DNA from: Sorex araneus
Lineage: Eukaryota > Chordata > Mammalia > Eulipotyphla > Soricidae
Reading direction: 5' to 3'
NCBI RefSeq assembly: GCF_027595985.1
Contig: NC_073303.1
Location: 359,332,729-359,396,728 of the forward strand
DNA length: 64,000 nucleotides
Part shown: positions 55,165 through 64,000 of the stretch, piece by piece
Position numbering within the stretch: position 1 is the first letter of the stretch
How the letters are laid out: every line of letters begins with the position of its first letter
Notes under the pieces: model-generated
Told to the model about the DNA's origin: nothing
The model's database searches: none
Seen by the model: only the letters and a program-made list of their open reading frames with translations
Made by a program: the position numbers and the translations under genes

Positions 55165-56984
55165 AAGTTAATGGAAACAAGTCTTTATTAAGTAACTTTT
55201 AATATCAGAAAAATAAAACTCTTATAATTCTCTTTACAGCAAATATATAATATCAGTGCTTTGGCCATCTTAAGTTAAAGGCCCTTTATCATAAAATATA
55301 TGGTTTTAAACTTTACTCAAATTGAATTTATAATCCCTATGACTTCCCTACATATACATAACAAAAGAGTGTAGTAAAATTAGCAAATACTAAACTATAT
55401 TGATAATTTATCATTCTTAGTTTGTGGTTTTTTTTAGAAACAGTACACGCACCTAATATATGTCGATTCCTTGGCTTATTAGTTGCAGTGTACAATGCAA
55501 CAAAATACAAAATACATGCTGGGTGAACATTCGTTCATATCTACAAGACGGCAGCTAAAGATTAGGTTTCAATACTGACATTTAACTATCCTACAAGCAA
55601 GTAGCATTACATCATAATATGCCATCAAGGCAACTTTTTTTTTATACTGAAAAAATCAAAATAAAAACCGTTATTTGTAAACTTTTATACGAAATGTAAC
55701 TCTTCAAGTGGAAATAAAAAATAAAATTTGTCTATTTACTATTCAATACACATAGGATTTCAATTTTTGTTATACTGAGAAAAAAAGCTCTTGTGTTGGG
55801 AAAATAACGTTTCAAAAAATAATTAGTAGAAAAACCCACCAGTATAATGTTTTGTCCGTTCAATACCAGCACAGATTTGGGAACTTACTGAGGATGAAAA
55901 TATAGACATCCACAGGTGAAATGTAAAAGTGTATCTTAAAGAAATCTATCCTTGTGATTGGAAAATGGTTTTGAAATGAAGTAAACTGATTGGAGGACGT
56001 TGTCACAGCTGCTTTTGTGAATTATGCTTAGGGCATTATCATCCCCTCTCTCCCACCCCTCCCCCAATTACCAAAAAATAAAAATATATTTATAATGTGC
56101 AAGACAAATATGGATTGAACATAAAATGTTTCACATTTTGATCTATAGTCTAAAAATTAATCAATAGCTTGATCAGACTAATGAATGGAATGTTCGCATC
56201 CTTAATTATGAGCCAATACAGGTGTATCCCAAAGCCCTTCCTGAAATGGGAAAACCCAGGTGGCCGTTTCCACATTCACAGAGGGAGGCAATGGGGAAGA
56301 ATTCACAACAGACACAATTGCATTCCTGATCCACTGATCACACCAGCCTTGAGTACTCTGGGCGAGATGAAGGTCAATGTAGCAGTTTTTGTCCCAAATT
56401 TTAACCAATGATCGAGTAAACTGCCATCAGCCCTATTATTACCAGTAAGTAATCACAATGCATTAAAAAGTTACTTGCAATCCTGCAGAATTAGGCATAA
56501 GTTGTTGTAAAATAAAAAACAAACCTGTTTTGTCAAAACTGGCAGTGTAAAGAAGGCAGCACTGGAAGTGTCTGAATCATCTGTAATGCCAAGTACCCTC
56601 CATAAACTCTTAAGGTGGTTAGGCTTAGGGACCCGTCATTTTCAAATCTTAAGACGTATACCCTCCTTTCCTCATAGGTTCACACAACCTATGGTTATCT
56701 TCATTCAGCCAAGTTGAACTGCAGCTTTAGCAATTCTTATACATGCTGTGTCTCTGGGTCTACAGGATAGTATTAATAATTCAAACCAAACTAATAGACA
56801 AGAGACCACTTAGGTTTAGTGTTACCATAGCAGCCTTTTATAAGTTTACTAACAACTTTAGCCTAATCCCAATAAAGCCTGATAACAGTCATAAGAATTC
56901 ATTAGGAAGTTTACTGGGGGTACCATTATACCCATGCCTTTACGAGTCCATATAGAGATATAGTATTTATGTATATATATATAG
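55165..56984 (-). other. MEX3C: MEX3C 3' UTR (inferred extent)
   Basis: AT-rich sequence after the MEX3C stop on the minus strand has no SINE or L1. It ends just after a poly(A) signal at 55184-55189, which gives about 1.8 kb, consistent with my memory of the human 3' UTR. The lack of repeats compared with the flanking DNA supports constraint. No coding potential in the minus direction beyond the stop. Confidence 0.75.
55184..55189 (-). terminator. MEX3C: MEX3C poly(A) signal
   Basis: TTTATT on the plus strand is AATAAA on the minus strand, about 1.8 kb after the stop. It is the last one before repeats resume. Confidence 0.6.
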
Positions 56985-58210
56985 TTAAGAGTGAATTTGG
57001 ATTGCCTGAGTAACAGCTGTCTGGCAAACTGGACATGATGGCGTTCTCTTTTCACAGATCTTGTTGGCACATTCCATGCAGAAGAGGTTGTGGCCACATG
57101 GAACTAGGGCAGCAATAACTTCATTCTCAAAGCAAATCACACAATCGTGCTTTCGTCTGGATTCTGGAGGTGAGCTAGAGGTGGAACCACCATTGGAAGA
57201 GGAGTAACTATTGGTACCATTAGAAAAAGCAGGGATGTATATTGGAAGGCCGACGTGGTTGCCTGTACTAGGTGGGTCGCTCCTAACCCTCCGAGCAAGT
57301 GGGTGGTCAATGCTCTCAGGAAATGTAGGAGACAGACGAGGAGTAGATGGCTGACTTCCTCTACGCTGAGTCTTCATGTTACCAGAGGGATCACTCCCAA
57401 AGCCCGAGAGTGGGTTAACCGGTTCAAATGGAGTCCAGATAGTTTGAGCAGACGTTGGTAAAGAGTCAAAGGCAGGAGAATCAACCGCAAGATCTTCGGA
57501 GCCTACAGAAGGTAGGGTGTCTCCAAACCAGAAGTTTCCTGTGCTAAATGGGCTTGTTGGACTAAAGTCAGCCAGCCTACTGCTTCCAAAGTAGGAATCT
57601 GTGGAACCACTTCCCAGAGAACTGGAGCTATCGTTTCGATAATTAGAGATCATTCTCGCACGGCTCGGAGGGACGGGATTCGAGGAGAGCCACGCGGAGC
57701 CGAGGGTGCCACCTTCGAAGCTGACGTCTGTACCATTATAATGGAAATCATTCTCTTCGTTGAGCTCAATATAGTTCCCGGTGCGCATGGCAATGTGCAT
57801 TTCTATTTCTTCTCGTGCACGGTCGACATTTTCGGGCATCCCCGTCACTTCAAAAACAGGCTCTTTATCTCTGCTCGGAGTTACTATGTATGTGTGGGTC
57901 TGCTGCTGAATTCTTTTAATAGTTGCACCTTTGGGCCCAACTACTAATCCTACCACACGATAGGGGACCCTAACTTGAACGGTGGTTTGACCGGGCAGAT
58001 TCGGACTGCAGGATAACCCGCCCAGGGCTGGGCCATTTTTGTTTCGAGATGCACGAATCATGGAGAAGTGCTCTGCAGCTGAGAGGATTTCCCGTTTGGC
58101 CATGGCGACATCTTCCTTCCGCCCCGTGACAACAAAAATGGGCTCTTCACCGCGAACAGGTGTTTTGATATACGTGTTTGTCTTGGCTCTCAGCGCTTTT
58201 ATTTTACAAC
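56985..58210 (-). CDS. MEX3C: MEX3C terminal coding exon (exon 2)
   Basis: MEX3C is an RNA-binding RING E3 ubiquitin ligase that couples 3' UTR recognition to mRNA decay (for example of MHC-I mRNA). The exon begins after CCCCAACAG (AG at 58212-58211). Its first two bases complete a Gly codon begun in exon 1, and TAA is at 56987-56985. The 407 full residues hold the end of KH1 (residues 1-48), KH2 (74-138) with the GPKG loop at 91-94, a Ser/Pro-rich linker, and a C-terminal C3HC4 RING: C356, C359, C371, H373, C377, C380, C392, C395. It ends TQAIQIHS, as in human MEX3C (659 residues). The frame stays open 17 codons into the intron, so the upstream Met is not used. The linker suits MEX3C better than MEX3A/B/D. 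The intron before it argues against a processed copy. Confidence 0.97.
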
Positions 58211-59639
58211 CTGTTGGGGGAAAAATAAATTGAGTAAGAATCAACATCCAGTTCAACAATTCAAAGACAAATCACAGGAAGATCTTCACGCTAAGCGGCT
58301 GCTTATGGGGAGGGCAGTTTGTTCTTCACCGGAATGTCCCGCCAGCTGAGGGCACACATTCCTCATTTCACCAGCCCTCCCGCCCGAGGCAGCGCGGCTG
58401 TCACTCTCATTTAGGAAGAGGTGAGACTTCTGCTGGGGGCGTGGAGAAGTCAAAGGTCAGGCTTTATAGTTTTCTTCCTCTTGTTATTAGTCATCGCAAA
58501 TGGAGCAAGTACTCCACAGAGCAAGGTTATACCCTGAGTATAAACCAGAATTACACCTTAGTGGCTTTCAGAACACGGATAATTTACTACCATGCGGGGT
58601 ATTGGTGACAAAGAAAAGGCATTACTGTATATAAGAGAACCTTAATATCTACAGTCTCACTAATCTATACAGTAACACTTATAATACTTTATTGCTAAGG
58701 AAAGTAAAATATGGGGGGGCGGGGAGGGCATCATTTGTCAGCTGCAAAGCCAGGATCCAACATACTCTTGACTTCAGAACTTGCGCTGTTTTGTTCCAGT
58801 GGTCACCCCCGGAGGACTCAGGAGACCATGTGGGACGCAGGCAACCAAACTGGGTCAGTCCTACACAAGCGAGGCGGGTGGCATTCTTTTAGCCTAAGAA
58901 TCTCTAACATCAGACAACGGTACCACAGTTCTGCAAGTGACTTCTCCTTAATCATGTAAGCATCATTTAACATTTCTTCTTCCTCTGTGAAAGCTCAACT
59001 GATCACTAAAAGGTACTAAAAGGTGCTGATAAGACAAATATAAAATCCCGGGGTACAAAAAAAACCCAAGCAAACCACCACCCCATATTAATTAACACTA
59101 ACAGAACAGTATGCACTGTGTGCTTTTGCTAAAACTGTAGTTTTTGCTAAAACATACATATTGGAGAATGTAGCAATATGGGGGGTATCAGATGTGGTTT
59201 CATTTTAGGCTACCCTCACTGTGGGACTATTATCAAAAGGGTCTGGCCCCAAATTCAAAGTTAAATATGTCTAAGACAAATGTGTATGTTCCTAATTCTC
59301 CACTTTAATAACTCTTTTGGAGAATCATCCATTACCAGTGCCAACTGTAGGATATTAGAGAGCTCCAACTGTAATTTAAAATGTCAAATATTCAACTAAG
59401 GCATACAATTCTAAGGTTAAACTTTTCAAAGATCTTAACATGATGCTTGCCTAAATACATCTGTTCTCTTGAATATATCAACCTTTCCAGTTCCTCAAAA
59501 TAAAGGAGCTAGGTTTGGTCCAAGATAATTTGAGCAGGTCTTTTTTCCTAAGCTCTCCCTTCTGTTTCTGCCTCCAGTAAATTAAGTACACAAACCTAGC
59601 TTTGATACATACACATCATTTCTAATTTGTGGACTGCAA

Positions 59640-60130
59640 AAACCTCACCAGTCTCCTTGAGGCTAGTTTTAGCCCACTCCAACCCTTTCCCTGCATCCCT
59701 GCAGTCGAATGCTTTCGAAATAAAGAACAGGTGGGCAGGATCACTTCTTCGCATGTGGTACTTTAAAGTTCATGCTAAAAAGCAAACAAGGTCCCGCTTA
59801 TCGTGTGCCTGATTACTTCTGATTTTCTCTTTATCACTCTCACTTCTGAAAATCTGCAGTGTTTATACCACATTAAATAATCCCTAACCACGTACCCTTG
59901 CCTCCAACCTAGAATGCTTTTTTTGGACCTCACCTCCTTCTCATTACTAGCTGTGTTTGCCTGGCTCCTACCCAGGTCTGTAACTCAGACCCTTCTCGGT
60001 GAAGTTTCCTCTTCCTCAGGACAGTTTCCGCATCTTTCCTAACCAGCCCTTAAGCCCTGGTGGGTGACCAAGAGCCCTGTCTTCCCCATGCATACTGCTC
60101 TATTTGTTTCAAATGGTCTCTTTTTGTTTC
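59640..60130 (-). mobile_element. Probable L2 3' fragment
   Basis: CCTAGAATGCTTTTTTTGGA and CTCACCTCCTTCTCATTACT, then CCCAGGTCTGTAACTCAGAC, resemble the reversed L2 3' region. It is strongly diverged. Confidence 0.5.
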
Positions 60131-61789
60131 CTACCTAGCTTTCCAAGACTTCCCTATCCTGGCCCCCCACTGCTAATCCAATTTTGTTGAAGGAATCTAA
60201 CCTCAATTACCGCATATTTGACACTTTACTCAACCTACTGTTAACTTTTGGACTTAACCACAAACGATGATCCTGCTCCCTTTGCCAACACTGTAAAAAC
60301 TGAAAAGGAATGGCTGCACCCTCACTGCTGATCTTAGGTACCTATCATGAAGAAAATACCTTAGGTGCCAGGTTTACTCTAACTTGAGAGTTTATTCACT
60401 TAAATGGGTGTGTTAAAGCAAGTCTGCGAGGAAAGGGTGTCCTTGAAAAGAAGAAACTGAGTGAAGTTTCTCAAGGAGGCAGGTAGCTTAACGGTTACAG
60501 AGGAATTGCAATTAGCTGAATTTATGATACTGTAAAAAACATTAAAAGTTTATAATAAAAAGATTGCTGCTATAAAGTTTATATTTGCAATTAACGAACT
60601 ACAAGATTAAACTGACTTAACTTTTGAATGCTCTACTATAGAAAATTAATTGGAAGATCAGACAATACATCATTTGAAATTCTATGTTAAAAAAGTGCCT
60701 GCTTCATTTAATTATAGTCTAGATCGTGTGTTTACAGACGTGTTACGCTTTATGGTGTTGATGCAGTTTCTCACCACCACTAGCCCGAGACCATCCCCAC
60801 CAATGGCCCCTGGTACTTCCAGTCACCTCATCATTTCCCCTTTGTTTGGGAGCATCTCAGTTCTGTTCCAGAGCCAAGGAAACTTCCCTATCTTATTTAT
60901 ACGGGACAGGACAGTATTAGCAACTTCCATAGCTGCAGATTTATTTTTATTTGGAAGCATGTTCCTAAAGCTTTACCATCTTTCACTTGCCTCTCCGGCA
61001 GGAGCACACTTCCCCTTCCTGTGTCACTGTGCTGGGCCCGTGGCTCCCCTTGAGACCTGTCGCCGGGAGCCGGGCCCTAGGCCAGGTTCCTCTGCTTCTC
61101 CAGAACCAGAGCGCCTCGCCCTCCAGCCGCCCGCCCAGGACGGGCCAGAAGCCGTCTGCACTGGCCAGGGAAGTGGAGGAAGAAAAGAAATGGGGAGGAT
61201 GGGGTTCTTAGTGTTTCTCAACCCCGAGTGGCAAATATTTTTGAAAAAGAGAAAGAAACGGAAGCCTTCCAAAGTGTTCCAGTGAAATATGTACACGAGG
61301 ACCATAATGTAAAATGTTCTACGCTGTGGTGACAAAGGGAATCAATCATAGGAAAGTTCAAATTTTAATTAAATTAAATCCACTTTCCAGTCTCGCAAAC
61401 ATGGAAACTGATATACTTATTAACAAGAAAACCAGATGCAGAATTATGATATAAATCAAGGCTTCTTAAAACTTCTTCCACTCAAGCTTTTAGCATAGGT
61501 AAACTTTGAGACCCCAGGTATATAAAATAATACAAAGCAAACATTAACTTGTAAGTCAAATGTATTCTGCAAATTTTTTTGATTTCCACATGCAATTATG
61601 TGATCCTATCTGGAGGGGAGACCACGGTTTAAGCAGCCAGGGTCTAAGTCAACTGTTAAAATAGGGAGATAATCCTGATTACTTGGGTGGACCTCACTTA
61701 ATCCTAAATCCGAAAAGCAGTTTTCTCCAGCTGCTCTCAGAACTAGGAGAGAAATACTCTCTGGCTAGCCTGCAAGGCAGTGAACAGTC

Positions 61790-62085
61790 CATGTCTACAG
61801 AGAGCCCATGCAAGGAACATTCACAGCTTCGAGAAACTGAGAGTTAGAAGGGAAATGGAAGTTTTGATCCTGCACCTGGTAAACACAACCAGGGAACTTG
61901 TCCGAGAACCCAGATCCCAGGTGAAACACTCCGTGTTGGCCAACAGCCTGATTTCAGCACGCTGAGGACGGAGACAGGGAATCACATCCGGACAGATGCT
62001 GGGGGGTCTTCCGCTCTCCAGAAAGATAATACGCTTGTCTTGTTTTAAACCACTAAGCTAGTGATAAATTGTTATACAGTCTTAG
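61790..62085 (+). mobile_element. MLT1-type LTR remnant
   Basis: GGCCAACAGCCTGATTTCAG near 61937, then TTTTAAACCACTAAGCTAGT and ATTGTTATACAG near 62070 match the 3' part of mammalian MaLR (MLT1) LTRs. This is an ancient solo fragment with no retroviral genes nearby. Confidence 0.6.
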
Positions 62086-62769
62086 AGCCCTTAGGAATGT
62101 CACATCACCGGGGAGTAGGCAGTAAAATGCTGGCTGTTTCTCTACTATCTTCCTTAGTCAGTACCCTACGCACTGGAGGACTCAGTTAAAATTCAGCAGC
62201 TGCCCGCAGCAGAGAGCACTATATTAAGATGGAGTTGCCATTAGTTCAATTAAAGTCGAGAATCATTTTGCTTTTTACTTTTGCTTTAGTTCTATATCGT
62301 TGCCATAACAAGTGACCACACACAGGGGCTTCAATGGCACTTCCTCCCAGACTGTGACTTTCTTGCTCCCGCCGCCTTACTGGCAGACTTCAGTTATGGG
62401 ACCGGAACCTCGCTCTCTTGCCAGACTGTCAGTTGAGGGCCAGCCCCAGGTCCCACCTTTCCTACAGTTTCAGACCCAGAAATGGAAAGCTAACTCCTTC
62501 TCCAGGTTCCAACAAATCTTTTGTTTTTATTGGCCCAGCTGGGGAAGGCTTTCTACCTTTAAGGGCTATCCCTGGGTTCACCGGACACTCTCAGACCACT
62601 CTGCCATCAAAGGTCCACAGTCTCCAGCTGCAAAGTCTCTTTTGCCAAGTCAGAAACACTCTGAGCCCAACCATTTCTGGGGAATTACGGCTGCCGGCAT
62701 CTTCAGGGGAGAAGGGCGCACAGTCTGCATGCCACACTACCTTTTCACTTCTTCCAATTATTCACCTTT
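62086..62769. other. Intron sequence, no recognised exon
   Basis: GTTGCCATAACAAGTGACCA near 62300 faintly recalls an old mammalian interspersed repeat. The two overlapping plus-strand open frames (160 and 179 residues) match no family I know and lie antisense to MEX3C. Confidence 0.45.
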
Positions 62770-62945
62770 TGAGGCTGCAGAGACAGCAGAGTAAGGCACT
62801 TGCCTTGTATGAGGCCAGTGCAGCTTCGATTCTAGAAACCCCTATAATCCCCCACACTCGAGACCTACCACCAGGAGTGATTCCTGAGGGCAGAGCCGAG
62901 AACCACGCCCCCCTCCCCACCAAAAAAGAAAAAAGAAAAAAAAAC
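62770..62945 (+). mobile_element. SOR-type SINE
   Basis: GGCTGCAGAGACAGCAGAGT, GCACTTGCCTTGTATGAGGC, GCTTCGATTCTAGAAACCCC and an A/G-rich tail. Confidence 0.8.
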
Positions 62946-63224
62946 CCACAAAAATAGAAAGCAAAGTATCTGGCTTGTGAAAATCTAAAACTCCTATGAC
63001 AGGAATATTTAAGAGAGTGATGAGGAGAAATGTAATATGAAGTCAGGTACTCAGAGAGCGAACGGGCTTCACAGAGGAAGCTCTGGGAACGCTGCCTCCG
63101 CCCGTCCTAAGGCTTTACCTAGCTGATCCCAGCAGAACCACTCCTGGGGCCCAACAGTACTTTCTAATTTTAAGAAAAAGGCTCGGGGCTTTTTCTTAAA
63201 ATCTTTATGTGTCAAAGATTTTTG

Positions 63225-63545
63225 TTTTCTGGTTTGGGGTCCACACCCAGCAGTGCTCAAGAGACCCTCCGTGGTACCTAGTAGCAAATCAGGGGCGTCT
63301 GCATGCAACCCAAGTGCCTTAATGCTTGTACTCTCTCTCTCTCTGGCCTCACAGGTAGACTCATTATCACAGACACCACACATGAATTTCCGGTACTCAG
63401 TGGATAGGGCCCTTGCCTTGCATGTGGCTGACCCTGTTTTAATCCCAAACACACCATATGCTCCCCACCCTTGAGTACAGAGCCGGCAGAGTAATCCCTG
63501 AGCGCTAGGCGTGGCCTGCATAGGAATAAACAACAAAGAATTTTC
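63225..63545. mobile_element. Two SOR-type SINEs, opposite strands
   Basis: Minus copy at about 63225-63350 (GGTCCACACCCAGCAGTGCT, (CT)n near its 5' end). Plus copy at about 63390-63545 (TCAGTGGATAGGGCCCTTGC, CTGTTTTAATCCCAAACACA). Confidence 0.75.
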
Positions 63546-63884
63546 CAATGTCCAAGTTCAAGGAAACAACACAAAGAATAACTAGATCAGCTGCAAGCCT
63601 CGGTTTGACCTATCACTAGCTGTGGTTTCAATGTTACCTAGGTCATTCAATCTCGAGGTCCTTTCCAAAGTTTCATATTTTTGACCCCTCATTTGCCTGG
63701 GAAATACCCACTTGCCTCTTTTTAAGTTTAAAACGTTTAGGATGATCAGATACTGCCATATACATGTCTAGTCATCATTTCTTCAAGAGACTTGGGTTGA
63801 GTGTTGGTTAAGAACACGAGACTTTGGCAGATCATCATGAAACCAGCTTCTGAAACTTAAATAAGGTCAGTAAGCTGTGAACTC

Positions 63885-64000
63885 TTCCCTTTTCCCTTTG
63901 GGCCATGCCCAGCAGTGCTCTGGGCTTACTGTATGTGGTGCGGGGGCATGAAATCGGGTCGACCTCGACCTGGTGCAAGGCAAGTGCCCCTGCCTGCATT
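63885..64000 (-). mobile_element. SINE cut by the window edge
   Basis: TTTGGGCCATGCCCAGCAGT and CAAGGCAAGTGCCCCTGCCT are the reversed SOR order. The 5' end lies beyond the window. Confidence 0.75.

Larger units (their letters stand above)
58211..64000 (-). other. MEX3C: MEX3C intron 1 (part; exon 1 outside window)
   Basis: The minus-strand intron runs from the acceptor to the window edge. It is sparse in SINEs until about 62.77 kb. There is a weak antisense SINE-like stretch at 58705-58890. 60330-61780 holds unique sequence with a GC-rich patch at 61015-61160. I see no further exon, so exon 1 with the N-terminus and first part of KH1 must lie beyond 64000. Confidence 0.85.

Noticed and set aside
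56985..58259. MEX3C exon read as a retrotransposed intronless copy with its own start Met
   Set aside because: A clear splice acceptor lies at 58212-58211, the N-terminal half is missing as expected for exon 2, the frame is intact, and the SMAD4 neighbour matches the native locus.
60650..61285. 211-residue plus-strand frame antisense in MEX3C intron 1
   Set aside because: No recognisable domain, and partly built on a GC-rich patch. I found no evidence for an antisense gene.

Overview
The window is mammalian nuclear DNA with two partial protein-coding genes in convergent orientation. The left part holds the last two coding exons and long 3' UTR of SMAD4 (+ strand). The right part holds the terminal coding exon and 3' UTR of MEX3C (- strand), followed by part of its intron. 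These genes are also neighbours on human 18q21. The dominant repeat is a tRNA-derived SINE with head GGGGCTGGAGCGATAGCACA, a GGTTCGATTCC B box and a tail ending GACCCAAAAAGC plus poly(A). I recognise this as the SOR family of shrews, so the source is most likely a Sorex-like shrew.

Layout. 1-8389 is SMAD4 intron 10, with old L1 fragments, diverged SINEs and a 50-bp minisatellite. The coding exons are 8390-8528 and 9998-10209, both with clean splice sites, and they end at the SMAD4 stop. About 10210-16610 is the 3' UTR, with miRNA seed matches, an antisense SINE, a 32-bp tandem duplication and a MIR. About 16.6-55.2 kb is intergenic: L1 and SOR dense to 21.8 kb, clearly GC-rich with CpG islands and CTCF-like motifs from about 21.8 to 46 kb, then AT-richer and SINE-dense again. 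55165-56984 is the MEX3C 3' UTR, 56985-58210 its last exon (partial KH1, KH2, RING), and 58211-64000 its intron.

I found no further protein-coding gene. Most long open frames between the genes are translations of SOR, L1 or low-complexity repeats. The most interesting non-genic finding is a long retroposon family of roughly 0.5-0.7 kb. One copy (37441-38160, 12-bp target duplication) has its two halves in the opposite relative orientation to the other copy (52605-53140), as expected from a twin-priming 5' inversion. Its 3' half is related to a second SINE class that carries a SOR-like head but a different body. A cluster of CTCF-like motifs in CpG-rich sequence between the genes may be an insulator. 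SINE and L1 ends are approximate unless a target-site duplication (TSD) is given.
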